64,000 bases of DNA. It comes from Brassica napus. Its lineage: Eukaryota > Streptophyta > Magnoliopsida > Brassicales > Brassicaceae. The position numbers were made by a program, and so were the translations under genes. The stretch's first letter is position 1; each line of letters opens with the position of its first letter. Location of the stretch: positions 26,472,423 through 26,536,422 of the forward strand of contig NC_063436.1 of the NCBI RefSeq assembly GCF_020379485.1, written 5' to 3'. The notes beneath the pieces are model-generated. The model was given only the letters and a program-made list of their open reading frames with translations. It was not told the DNA's origin and did not search any database. Positions 25,455 through 37,455 of the stretch are shown here, piece by piece.

Positions 25455-26968
25455 GCGTTGAACTTGCATATATGATTGGAGGTTAAATTATGATAAGGGT
25501 ATCTCTATTTGATTTGTGGCTCCACCTGCATGGGGGTTGGATGCATGTTGTAGATTATTGTAACAGTGTAATTGGATTTAGTCTCAGGTTGGAGTTACTC
25601 TAATAAATTCAAAATTTGAGTTCATTTTCACCAATTTATGAAGAGAAGTAAAGCGTGTTAACAGACTAAACTAAACACTTGCATTCCAATGAAGGGAGAA
25701 CCACAGCTGCATGATAGAGTTCACATCAACTTAAAACATTAACATCTGAAGTTTCTTTAGTTGTTGTGTTGTGTTATGGACTCCCGCTTCAAAGCTAAAG
25801 AGACTCACAAAAACAACAGGTTTCCTGTGAAGACTACATAAATATTCATGTTTGCTTTCCTCTTTGATGGTCTTTGTGAGGCAAGAGATACAAATGGACA
25901 TCATCAATGATATTGGTCCAAATGTTCAACTGGGTCTACACTTAGAGATAGCTCTTAAGATCTTGCCCACAGCTCTGTATTATTGTCATTTTAAATGGGG
26001 AAGTAGGAGTAGATGGTTTGAAATTTTTACTGGTGAGAGAGATCAGGGTAGAAGTTGTAATCACTAATAAGCTTTGATAAAACAAGCAACGTGCAACTAT
26101 AACCATCTCTTAAGTAAACGGTTAACTTTGGCTATTTTCTTTACACTTGCTATAAAGAAAATACTTTTCTTCGGTCGCACTAAACTGTTGCTAAAACACA
26201 GGCACTAATCCAACTCTAGCAACAAACGAGAATTCCTAAGGTGTTATTGGTTTATATATTTTGATTGATTTATAAATCTATATAGTATTTTATAAATCCA
26301 AGTAAAATATGCAAATCTGGAGGTTTTCTCTCAGATTTGATTTTTTATATTTTTTAACAAAAAAATCAAACAAATACATTCAAATCCATTATAAAATCAA
26401 ATATATTAGTAAATCCGTACAATAAATAACACTTGATTTGATATAGAATATATGAATCATTAAACCAATAACACATGATTTTAATACAGATTTGAAAATC
26501 ATAGAACCAATAACACTATATTTAGTTCTGATTTTCAAATCTATTAAAATACAACAACCAATAACCCCTACTTATAAACTCAGGGTAACCTTAGTTACAA
26601 AAACCAAGAAAAAGGTTTATATTGATGAGGGTAAATTCATGGACGATGACAAAAGCCACAACCACCTTTTCCTCCTTTGATAGATACATAATTAAGGTTA
26701 ACCTATACAACTTTCGTTTATTACATTGGTAAGTCGAGACGCGAATGAAGTGTGAACAAAAACAAGCAAGAGGCAGCATATGATGGGTACTTGGAAAGAA
26801 TCTAATTACTTTCTACATAATCACGGCTTGCTTTTCTGAGGTTATGATACTCCACAGCTTGCTTGAAGGGAAGCTTTACTTTACTTTTACTTTTACCTTT
26901 CTTTTTTGTTTTTGTTCTGTACCTGAACAATTTAATATGGTTCTGTATGAATACATGTCTTGCTCCCT
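25455..26968. other. Convergent spacer between MORC7 and MUB3
   Basis: Holds both 3' UTRs and one MITE (26239-26567). Short open frames near 25852 and 26492 have no codon structure or similarity I recognise. Confidence 0.6.
26239..26567. mobile_element. MITE with GTGTTATTGG termini
   Basis: Begins AGGTGTTATTGGTTT and ends ACAACCAATAACCC, imperfect inverted repeats, with CTA on both sides (26236-26238 and 26568-26570). The interior is AT-rich with several ATTTGAAAATC/GATTTTCAAAT pairs. Probably Tourist/Harbinger-like. Confidence 0.65.
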
Positions 26969-27801
26969 TCACAAAAGGGTGCATGTGCATATAACCGCCT
27001 TGGGGGCTTTACGGACCTTCTTCTCTGTTCAATCAAACCGGTATCCAACGGTTAGTTAGCATTCCTCAACACTTCTTAGAAACCAGAGAGACTCAAATAA
27101 TTTTGATCAAGTGTAAATGTTTATGTTTGGCAAGACATTCATTCTCTAGAAGGATAAACTCTAGTTATCAGCCTTATGTATATAACTAGAGGCAGATGAC
27201 ATCACAAGAAGTAAACTAGAGCCAGAAAGCAAAAATAACAAAAGCCAAAGACAAGATAAATAACACATAAGAAAGGATACATTTTTCTGATATGCAAGAG
27301 AGTAACATAGACAAAAAAAGAAGAAAAAGTATTGTACCTGTTTTAGTTTTTGAAAGAGAAGGCTGTACAACAACGTGCATGAGCATGAGAGTGACTCCAC
27401 CACCTGCAACCTCTCCAAATGGGGTCTTACACTGAGCAACGGTCTTATTGTTCTCCAAAATCTTACCCGAGCTGATCAGCTTAACCTCGTTGATCCCTTT
27501 TGGTACAAGAGTTTTGCCTATAAAGAAAACACACAAAAACAGAGTGTATTCAAACATGTTGCAAGTGTTGCTCTGTTAGTACCATAATTCACAAAAACTT
27601 GTTTTAATAAAAGAAAAAAAATATTCTTCTCTATGATAGATAATTGCTTATAATGTGAAAGGTGAAACCTTTGGGCCAATCAGAGAGGACTCTTTGCTTC
27701 AAGCAATCAACGGTAGAGGCAGATGAGTAGCGAAATGGGCCCATGTCGGATCCATCGTCGAGCCTGAATTTTATATCTATTGACTCCTCTGTCTCCGGCA
27801 T
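26969..27801 (-). CDS. MUB3: Membrane-anchored ubiquitin-fold protein (MUB3-like, prenylated)
   Basis: Ubiquitin-fold protein tethered to the plasma membrane by a C-terminal lipid; MUBs recruit particular E2 enzymes to the membrane. Three exons: 27801-27669, 27517-27338 and 27024-26969, with phases matching at both introns. The start MPETEESIDIKFRLDDGSDM opens directly into the ubiquitin-like fold, with GPFRYSSASTVDCLKQRVLS and GINEVKLISSGKILENNKTV. The protein ends VICTCTLL. CTLL is a CaaX box with Leu at the last position, which favours geranylgeranylation. That fits Arabidopsis MUB3 (At4g24990), first described as a geranylgeranylated protein. The Gly-rich turn reads AGGGVTLMLMHVVV, slightly longer than in relatives I remember. 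Confidence 0.92.
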
Positions 27802-29229
27802 CTCCGTTAACCACCACAATTTAACTCCGATTCTGTAAAACCAGAGTTCAACACAAAGTCTTTCCGATCTGAAACAGTTCCAATCCTGCAATAAGAAAAA
27901 AGTAGACAAAAAGGAGAATCAGAGCTCGCTTCGAACATGAATCAACACACAAACAAAAACAGAGTCGGGGGTGAGAACCAAATACGGAAAAGATGGCTCC
28001 TCTTTCGATTTCGACTTTGGATCTTTTGACGACGAAAGCTCAATGAGTTCTCAAAGCCGAAACCTTTTTTTCTATTCTTTTTGCGTCGTCGTCGTTGTCA
28101 CTTTGTACTTCTCGATCAAGCCGACGTTTTCAACTTTTATTAGTCCTCAGTGAATTAACGGTATTTTTTTTTTAAAAAAAAGACTTGGTTGGGTTCCAGT
28201 CACTGATTCAGTTTGCTGAAATTTCATTGATTGAAAATTCTAATTTTTGACCCCAAACAAAAAAAAAAGCGAATGTTCGTTGCGATTTGATGTTGTGATA
28301 GACACACAAATAACATTTAGTCATAACTCGTGGTTACAAATGGCAGGACTTTACTAACCTCAAATGCATTGAAATTTTGGAAAAAACCTCAAAAGTTCAT
28401 AACACATAACACAACCTTATGTCTAATCAGGTCTTATCTGTGCATCTCATTGTAAAGTTTTTGTAACATCCCGTGGTACATGAGAAAGGCTTAAAGAAAT
28501 TGATTTGGCTACATCGGTAAAATACGTTTATTTTTTTTTTTGGCTTATATTCGTTTAAAACTCTAGAGATAAATATGCTTGAGCTGGAATAGTAGAAAAA
28601 TCGGTGACATAGTGGAAATTAATTCACGATATCGTGTAAGTGAAGTCAAAGCACGATGAAAGAAATACAATGAAATGTCATATGTTGATTGCATGATCAG
28701 TAAACAAGACTTTGAGTCTCCAGAAAGTAACGTATTGCCCATCACACGAAATGAAGGATACGGATCCGAGTGAGCAAGCGTGACAGGCCATTAACCGTGG
28801 AAGGTCGGATCGGTATAGTTTGTGTTTTGGAGACGGTTGAGATTCTTCCGAGGCATAGTTTGGGCTATTAAAAAGTAATTGGGCCGTAGCGATACCGTCT
28901 TACAACGAAATACAACATATAATAAAGCCCAAAGGTTAGGGTAGTTTTTTACGCGCGTAATTTCATACAACTTGGCTGAGGTTGTATAAAGGAGAATCAC
29001 GCGCGTACTTTTTGAAATTAATTTTCGTTAGCGTAAAGTGTCCAAGTATTTGTGAGTAGAGAACATCAGAACTACTTTATAAAATACTTTTGAAAGGATA
29101 ATACAATTGCGAGATGTTTCGAAATAACATGGTAAAGGAAAAATAAAAGACAGCAAATTAAAGTACAATCTATAGTGAAACACAACTCAACAGTACAACA
29201 TTAATAAAATCATTAATATAAAAACTAAC
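27802..29229. other. Spacer between MUB3 promoter and SWEET14 3' end
   Basis: MUB3 upstream region and SWEET14 downstream region. In Arabidopsis an alpha-amylase gene (AMY1, At4g25000, from memory) lies between these two; no trace of it is visible here. Some GGGCC motifs occur near 28880. Confidence 0.6.
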
Positions 29230-30861
29230 TTAGGTTTGGATTTGGTTTGTCACTTTCTTTTCCATCTGACCCTCTAGATCACCCGCATGAGTTTGAGGAT
29301 GAACCGTCATATCACCGGAAACTGGGGTCGTTGATGTGAGCTTGACCATGTCAATGGAGTGATCTTGCACCGTTTTGGGTTTCTCTGTGTCATCAACTTT
29401 TGGAGCCTTGTAGTACTTGAATATGATGTAGAGAATCATTTGAACTGCTCCGAGAAATGCACCCAATATATTTGGAAGCTTCGATAAAAAAAAATAATAA
29501 TCACATAAGTCATCTGTCTCCCATTAAATCATTTGTTGAAAACAGTACAAATCCCATTAATTTCCGTCAAATACAGAAAAAAAAATACTATGTAATTGTA
29601 CTCTTGGTTTCTCTGACGCAATCATATAATATATGATTGTAAAAGCATAAAGCAAAAGAAGCGTACGGCTCAAATGATATATTCGCCGGTCTTTATATAG
29701 AAGGAATAAGGGGAAAAGAGACAAAAGGTTGTGGAAACTCTTTCCCCTTAAACATGAACCACCCATAATAATAATGATACTATGCTGCGGTGTCCTTTAT
29801 TATATGCTTATATAAGTTATATACTATAAGAAAAAGACTCACTGCAACGTAGAAGTCTTTGATAGCAAGACCGTAGAAGAGCCACGTAATGGCGCTGAGT
29901 GTAAGAAACAATGATAGAGAGAAGGGCATAAACTCCACACTCTTTGTTCGTATCACCACTCTCTGCATCATTTTTTTACCTTTCACGTGTTAAACGATAT
30001 AGTAGATAAAGAGATGCTAATACCAATAAAAAGAAAGACAAAAAGCAAGAGATATATTATACGTTTATGTAGAAAGTATATACATACCATGATGCTCAAA
30101 GGTGCTGCGAAGACGCAAACAGAAAATCCGACGCAAATCCCTCCAAGGACTTTCTCACGGTTCGACTTTTTGGTCAAGAGCTCACAGACAAGAATAATAG
30201 CGGCAAAACCCAAGAAATTCAAGAGTCCAAGAACCTTCAAAGTTGATATCTACAGGGTTTATTATATCATCAGCTAACCAATTTTTATATAAGTGCATTT
30301 TTGATATTACCAAGAGAAATGATACAGTTTACACGTACTCTAGCTTTCTTGTTAGCATAGGTTATGAAGAGGATGATGTAAATGGTTTCGATGAAGCATC
30401 CAACGGCATTTATGGTAATCAGAAGGAAGCCTGATCCATCTTTCTGCAGTGCGTAGTAGATCCATAGCATCGCGCTAAAGAGCGCTGACACATAGGGAAG
30501 TGATTGAAAGCCTTCTATAGATTTTTTCTTGCAGATCCTAACAAACGTTGGCCTTCGCGTACATGAAAAATAACATCCAAAATATTTTTGTAAGAAGTTC
30601 GATAAAGTAAAAAAAAAAAAAAAAGGAAGTGAGTGTTTGAGATCGATGATGCTTACACTGGCGCCAAGAAAACGATAAATGATATGATGTTGCCTACAAA
30701 AGATACATAATTAAAGATACCACGAGTTAAAATGAAGATGTACGTATATTAACATGAAGAGTATCGTGTATAATTTATTTTGTATAAATTTGATATTGTT
30801 GATGAAAGCTTAGATACTTACCCATGATTCCAAATGTAAAGGCCAATACGTTTAGAGCCAT
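29230..30861 (-). CDS. SWEET14: Bidirectional sugar transporter SWEET14
   Basis: Seven-helix sucrose facilitator of clade III, which exports sucrose (and in Arabidopsis SWEET13/14 also moves gibberellin). Six exons on the minus strand: 30861-30822, 30693-30657, 30552-30339, 30249-30088, 29962-29843 and 29478-29230, giving 273 residues. Two MtN3/saliva domains are visible: [20 protein letters not shown] with [20 protein letters not shown] in the first, and [20 protein letters not shown] with [20 protein letters not shown] in the second. The charged cytosolic tail is typical of clade III. Tail differences from Arabidopsis are small. A TATA-like CTATATATA lies about 165 bp upstream. Gene order supports At4g25010 (SWEET14) over its paralogue SWEET13. 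Confidence 0.93.
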
Positions 30862-31023
30862 TTTGATTGTTTTGTAAATGAGCTTTCGATTATCTTTCTA
30901 CTTCTGAATAAGATTATCGAAGAAAATGAACAAGGTAACAAGAGGAGGTCTTCAAACTCTTGTTAGCTCTAGTTGAGTTTTCTTCGATCGATATGAGTTT
31001 AACTACGAGGCCAATGATGCACA

Positions 31024-31032
31024 CTATATATA
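31024..31032 (-). promoter_or_regulatory. TATA box upstream of SWEET14
   Basis: CTATATATA on the gene strand about 165 bp before the start codon, in a plausible core-promoter position. Confidence 0.5.
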
Positions 31033-32806
31033 GAGGGTTCAATGTGTAAGGGTGTAGTGTTTATAGGTTGGGGACGTTGTCGTTTTCGTGGGCTAGTAGA
31101 GAGAAGAACATCGCATATTGACGGTCTCAGGTATTTCTAAAAAAAATTAAAATGGAAAATATTCGATAATTTTGTGTGGTTGCACTCTTGGCGTGTATTA
31201 TATTTGTGTCAAACTTTTATGCCAAACCTTGGTTTATATTATTATCTTAGCCATTTAAGTGAGCTTTCTTTTTCCTTTAAACCAAATGAAATAAAAATAA
31301 CTGAGCTAAACTTATTGGTGATTTATTCTTTTGGCATGACCAATAAATTAAACCATTGCCAAGCTGTTAGTTTTCTAGCCAAACATTCAAATAAATATCG
31401 ATTATGGCTATATATTCCATAATAATACGTTTGGTCACGAGTTTTATACAGTCATGTAAGTTTCCAGTATTCTACCAGTACTAGCCAAATATATGTAGTT
31501 TATATTTTTGTTTACCTACACATACATATATATAAATATATATATATTTAAAACTTATGATTTCTGGATTCATATTTCAAAATTTTCCTTTATACTATTC
31601 CAAAGTTTGCATGGTAGAATATATATACCATAAACACTCCAATTAACTGGCCACATGCAACTACAAGAGCAAGGGAGGAAAATTTTAGCCATACCGAACA
31701 AGATCGAGCACGACGATGCAGTAAGAGAAGAATATTTTTAATACAAACCAGGACAAAGAAAAGTGATTGCAATAACTTAAGTTCCCATTTTATACATATC
31801 GAAGTTCCACTGAGGTACACAACCCATACTCGCTCCTTTTGTTCCTCGTACCAGTAAAAAATGAACGTTTGGGTGTCTGCCACGTGTGACATATTTTATG
31901 TTGTCTTAGAGCACTCTTGAACTTCATGATTTGGCAGCCAAAATTAGGCCCGTAACTAATTCTATTTTATTAGCTTTCATAACAACAGATAATAATATTA
32001 TGTGTTCCTGTGATATAATGTATATAAAACGACTAGACTAGAAACGAAGGCAAACACTAAATGTTTTAAATAAAGAATAGTGCGTTTTATCTTAGATGCG
32101 ACTGTAGCGTGTCTGCGTGTGTAAACCGTATAGGTAAGATTCACCATCGTGCTTCTTGATGTCCACTTACTTTTCATGTTAATCTAATTATCTTAATAAA
32201 TATTATCGTATCCAACATAAATCTTCAATTAATGTCTAGATATGAAATCTAATGTATAATTCAGTGAAAAAAAAGTCTAGATAATCTTGTTTTTCTACCA
32301 TAAAAAAATATTATCAAATAATTACATTCAACAACTAGTTAAGCAGCTTAAGCTAATATTACTGGAATGGTATGATATATCAATGTTTTAATTTAAATTT
32401 GTTGTTATGTACTTATTAGTACTTATGTGACTATAAAAAAAAGGTTTTTGATTTTTTGAATTTTTGTTCTTATTTACGTTTATATTTAAGATATGATGCG
32501 GTTGTGTTTAAATAAAACCACCATTTTAATGTTTAATTTTTTTTTATAAAAAAATCATTTGTGTATGGTAAATTGGGAACTAGAAATATTTTAGGAGATT
32601 GATTTGCGTTTGGAATATATGATGTGAAGTGAATGGAAATGGGATGAAGGTATGATGTGAAGTTAAATAAAATCAGTTAATAAGCTTCGTCCTCGTCAGA
32701 TTAGATATTGATATATAAGTAGATGAGAATGAATTAGTCACAATTTTACTTTCATTCTCCTTTTGCCATTTCAAGACAGAGTAACTTGAATATCATGTGG
32801 AGTGAT
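31033..32806. other. SWEET14 upstream spacer
   Basis: AT-rich, with TA-repeat patches near 31525-31550. No gene was recognised. A 21-bp sequence at 32621-32641 recurs inverted at 34688-34708. Confidence 0.55.
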
Positions 32807-33056
32807 CAGTGCTGTCCCTAGGAGAATCAATAGAAGCTTGGGCTTCCGGCCGTATATCAGAATTTAATCGGCCAAAAAATTTATAAGTCTCAAGTAGCCA
32901 AGTGGTTGTTGGAGCTGAACTGCGGAAGCTAGGAAAGGAGTTCAATGTCTCCCCTTCTTAAAAGATATATGTGAAATTTTTAAAATTAATGACACTTAAT
33001 AATAGGCCTTAATTTTTTATTTGCTTTCAGCCTTCATATTTTCAAGACTGGCACTG
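32807..33056. mobile_element. Short hAT-like non-autonomous element with tRNA-like core
   Basis: 250 bp starting CAGTGCTGTCC and ending GACTGGCACTG, with imperfect 8-bp flanks GGAGTGAT and AGAGTAAT, consistent with a decayed hAT target duplication. The core contains an A-box-like TAGCCAAGTGG (32895-32905) and a weak B-box-like AGTTCAATGTCTCC (32939-32952). No coding capacity. Confidence 0.5.
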
Positions 33057-33098
33057 AGAGTAATATAGTATGTCATACGTACCGATGGAGGTCACATG

Positions 33099-33333
33099 GA
33101 CCATGTCACCATTGCTAAATATGCTGAAAATTAGCATGTTCCATGTGAAAGTTCTTATCCGTAACAATTGCTATAATCAAAATATCATGTAACATAATAT
33201 TTCAATAAGAAAATGTTATCTTACATGGATCATGTCACCATTGCTAAATATGCTGAAAATTATGTTGAAAGTTCTTATTCGTAACAATTGCTATAATCAA
33301 TATCATGTAACATAACATTTCAATAAGATCATT
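33099..33333. repeat. Diverged tandem duplication (about 125 + 110 bp)
   Basis: The segment beginning GGACCATGTCACCATTGC and ending with the ATTTCAATAAGA block is repeated once at about 33228, with small deletions and substitutions. Unit 1 runs to about 33212 and unit 2 to 33333. Confidence 0.8.
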
Positions 33334-34929
33334 AGTGGAATAAATCACTTTCAACATACGTAGTATATCAATTCATCACTGTATATCAATTCATCACTTA
33401 ATGTATTTATTGACTTTGAGAAAATTAAAAAAACAGATAAAATAACCTATCAAAGGAGAAACAGAAGACGTCTGGTTGAAACAAAAAAGTGTATGAAAAG
33501 GATTGACAAATGAAAACCCATTTGCATCTTGATTATAGTTTCCACCTTTCGTTTTTAGTCTCACTCTCTTAATCAAAGATTAATTGACTGATCAAACAAT
33601 TTGTTGCATTAAAATATGTAAATAATTAGCTGTGGAACTTTTTACTTTATGGAGTCTCTGTGGTTCTTCTACGGTCAAAGGAAGTGGTTCCATCCAACCT
33701 TGCAGATTCCTAATTAGACGGTTAAAAAACTCGTTGCCAACCATTCCTCCTCGTCCTCACTTTCTCCACTTTCGAATTCAAATATATTTAACTCATTTTA
33801 TAAGATGTCAACACTGTAGCCTGTAGGAGAAGAGCATCTGCTTCATGCTCCATACATAAGCAGTACATCAGAATCAGAATACATATGCCGACATACCAGA
33901 TTTAAATAAGGCACTTACAAAATATTATTCAATCTTAAGAATGCTGTTGCAAAGTGTAAATGATCAAATCAGGGACATATGCGAAACTATTAGGGATGCT
34001 AGAGTATGCTTTACTTCTAACAAAGAGCTTTATTTCGTTGTCCTCTGAATCACCAATCAAATATAGCTCGAAGAATAGAGCTTTAGTGAGTGGCATACTT
34101 TGCTAAACACGGAACAAAGGTTATATATTATCTGTTGTGATCATTTTGTTAAATATTAACTGAAACCAATAATATGCCTAAATAGATACAATTTAATCAC
34201 TAAAATAACAACCAAGTCCAAACTTTTATGATCATCTGACTGAATATATTAGGTTCAAAGATTCATTCACAAAGCATCAAAAACACAAGGTCAAGGATGC
34301 GCTAATAAATGAACGCATATACAAATACCTATTAACCAAAAATAAGATGGTCAAGGGAACAAGAAACAAACGGATATCACAAAGCTATCATTAAGCCCCA
34401 TATATTAATTTAAGTGGCGAAATAGTAACTTCAAGACAAACTAGATACTTTTTCAAGACATACTAGATACTTTTTTCACATACAAAAATAATTCGATGAA
34501 GAAAACTGACTATTTTTGTATATATAATAGTAGTATATATGTTACTCTTAATTCATCGTCCATTTAAAGTGCTATACCCTTTAGTAGATACTTTTTCCGC
34601 CTTAAGATTTTCCTTCATGTCTTTGGTGATATAACACAGTACACAAAACACAATTGTTATGGTGGAGCTTAAAAGTTCGACTGGTTACATTTCCATTCAC
34701 TTCACATCATACCTTCATCTCAATAATATTCCAGAATTTGTAGTAGGAGCCCGGAGGAAGGAGCAACTTTGTTTTTGTTTTGTATGACATTGCTTAGACA
34801 TTTACTTTATTATAAATGCAAAGATCATGCAGTCTTCAAAGCCTAATAATGAACCTTCACCGCAGGACTAGGGGAAACCAAGGAACTCAAGTTATTGGTC
34901 AGCTTTTTTGAGTAGGCACCAACACAACT
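33334..34929. other. Gene-poor spacer
   Basis: AT-rich DNA without a supported gene. Short open frames such as the one at 33632 lack any recognisable domain. Confidence 0.55.
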
Positions 34930-35767
34930 AGGACTGGGCAAATAAACCGAACCCGAAAACCCGAACCGAATCCGATCCGATAAAAATGAATCCGAACTGA
35001 TCTGAACCCGACGTAAATACCGAATGGGTCTTGTTTTGTGGTATTTTGGGTTATGGATATTATCCGAACCGAACCCGAATCTAAATAGATATCCGATAGA
35101 ACCCGAAACATTCAAAACCTCGAAAAGATCTTGTACCAAACATGATCTCAATTCTTAATATGTATCCAAAATACACTAAGAAATATTGAACATCTAAAAT
35201 ACTTATCTATTACATGAAGGTTGGTAGTTCTATTACATGAAGGTTGATAGTTAAAGATGGCCGTTGAATCTTGAAGTATTTAGATTTTGATTTTGTTTTC
35301 GTTAAACAATATTTCTCATTTCATGAGAATTTGGTTTTCGTTTTATGCTTTTATTTATTTGGTTTTCTTTTTATCAGTAAATATGTTTACTTTTCGTTTG
35401 ATTTTGAATGATCACAGTTGATGTTCCTTATTTTTGAATCAATTTTACTTAAGTTTTGGTTACAAAATAGATACAAATCAGGTATTTTAAAACTGAAAAC
35501 CGATTTTACTTATGTTTTAGTTATAAAATAGGTAAAAATCAGGTACTTTTAAAGCGAAAAACCGATTGGGACCCGAACCCGAAAGTATATTGGGTTGTAC
35601 CGGTTCTTTAAAGATTTACTAACCCCGACCCGAACCCGATAGAACCGAACCGGTCCCGAACCGAACTTTTATATAATCTGAATGAGGCTGATTTTGATAA
35701 ACCCGAAAAACCAAAACACGATTGGATAAAACCGAAACCCGATTGGGACCCCGAATGCTCGGGCCTA
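34930..35767 (-). mobile_element. Non-autonomous MULE-like element, copy 2
   Basis: 838 bp flanked by the 9-bp duplication AACACAACT (34921-34929 and 35768-35776). Termini AGGACTGGGCAAA and GCTCGGGCCTA. It is the inverse of the element at 14035-14854 over its whole length (CCGAACCCGAA-rich ends, AT-rich middle). No transposase. Confidence 0.82.
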
Positions 35768-35776
35768 AACACAACT

Positions 35777-36900
35777 TGTACATATCTGAATTTGCAAATA
35801 ACTTCTTACCAACTGGACTAAAAATACTATGCATGTATGTGGGTGAAACCCAGTCGTTGCGCTTCTCCCCAAATAAAGAAAAAACCCATTGGGCTCAAAG
35901 GTCCAATAGATATATTTTTGTAAACTTTGAGCAAACAAAACTAACGGGGTATGTATGAGAGAAGAAGTTATGCCTTATTATAAAAAAAAAGTGTTATGAG
36001 TTGCTTTCTTTCGTCTCATGACATTGACTTTGCTGTGATTGGGCTTTTTCAAGAGTTGAATGAAATGAAACCTTGAGCACCATACTCTCTCCATCCTATA
36101 CACAACAATAAAACCAAATTCAATGTTACCAATCTTAAATGTCCGAACCATATTGTGTCGAAACACCTTGTATGGCTTGCTCATGCTCATGTAGCTAGCC
36201 TCTTAGATTAGTCTTAAACTCTTAATACAACAAGATTTTGATGCCAAAGAAAAAAAAAATCTGAACCATATGAAAACGGAATCACTGGGTCAAAGGAGGA
36301 AACACGACGGAACGAGAGAGTTAATCGCCCATCCCTTAAATTGTGTAGAAAAAAACAAAGAAAAAGTAGCAAAAGACTTTGACAAAATAATGGTTTGGAG
36401 TATTGAATTTCTAGATTCAAACAAAAGGAATGCAAAATTGAATTATTATTGCAAAAAAAGTCAAAATAGATGGCTGGCTTGATCGAGAGAGAGAGAGAGG
36501 GAGCGCGTGGGCAGCACAAAGCAGGTAAAGAAAGTTTGAGGCTTCAAATGTTAACATCCGTCTTGCCGCACCGTATTTAATAATAACAAAAATCTCTACA
36601 TATACCATATATTTATACGTTTTTATAAATGTCAGAACCGCACTGCAATCAAACCGCTTATCCCGCACCGCTCAATCCGCTGTTATCATTTAGAGCCTCC
36701 GCAGTTTTGTTTTGCTCTTATATTAAAAAAGAAAGAAAAATCAAACAAAACCCATTAATTAATTAATAATAATATAATATTATCAACTCCACGTTAAGAA
36801 CCACCTAACCACTCATCATCATCCCACCTGTTTGCTATCTTTCTCTTTCCTTTAAGCTTTTCTTTTCGCATCGTTCCTCCCACACGCCTCTCTATCGAAT
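35777..36900. other. Spacer upstream of the At4g25030-like gene
   Basis: AT-rich sequence with a GA-repeat at 36485-36500. The promoter and the transcription start of the next gene probably lie in 36700-36900. Confidence 0.55.
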
Positions 36901-37455
36901 CACTTGTTCCGATTTGATCCTCGTCGGCGTCTTCCGTCTCTTATCCGTAAGTTTCTTCTCTCTCTCCTCTCTCTCTCTCTCTACCCATTTCCCCCAATTT
37001 GTGCTAGATCTGATTTAGGGAACTCGTCTGTAGCTATATTTATATGCTCACTCAATTTTCAATTCGTCGGCGGAGCTAGTGCTCATAGCTCTACTGATTC
37101 TTATTTGTTTGAAAATTGAATACGGCACGATTGCTTTCGTTTTGGAGTTTGTTCATATTGCCGACTCTCTCTTAGTAGAACATATGGTCTCAAATGTTCA
37201 GACGTTTCAATTGTTATTCAATTTAACGACTTTTCGGCTCTGTAATCTAAAAATTAGATTTTGGTATAGAGGTCTTGTATCAAAAGCTTTAAGCTTGGAA
37301 GCATTTAACCTTTCTCAATATAAAGTTAGATACTTTTCGTATCCTCTGCCTTTTTTCTTTACTTAGTGTTCTTTGGATTGTTTGTATAATTGTTTGTATA
37401 TTCATTTGCTTGTTGTTGTTGTTCAGATTCTTCTCCTTTTTCCAACACGACAAGA

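Noticed and set aside
25852..26067. Open frame of 71 codons downstream of MORC7
   Set aside because: No domain, no splice partners, and composition like the surrounding spacer; taken as chance.
31590..31892. Reverse-strand frame of 100 codons
   Set aside because: No recognisable domain and no conserved neighbours; hydrophobic by AT-rich composition.
32892..32960. A functional tRNA gene
   Set aside because: The A and B boxes are degenerate and no cloverleaf stems or acceptor pairing can be drawn.
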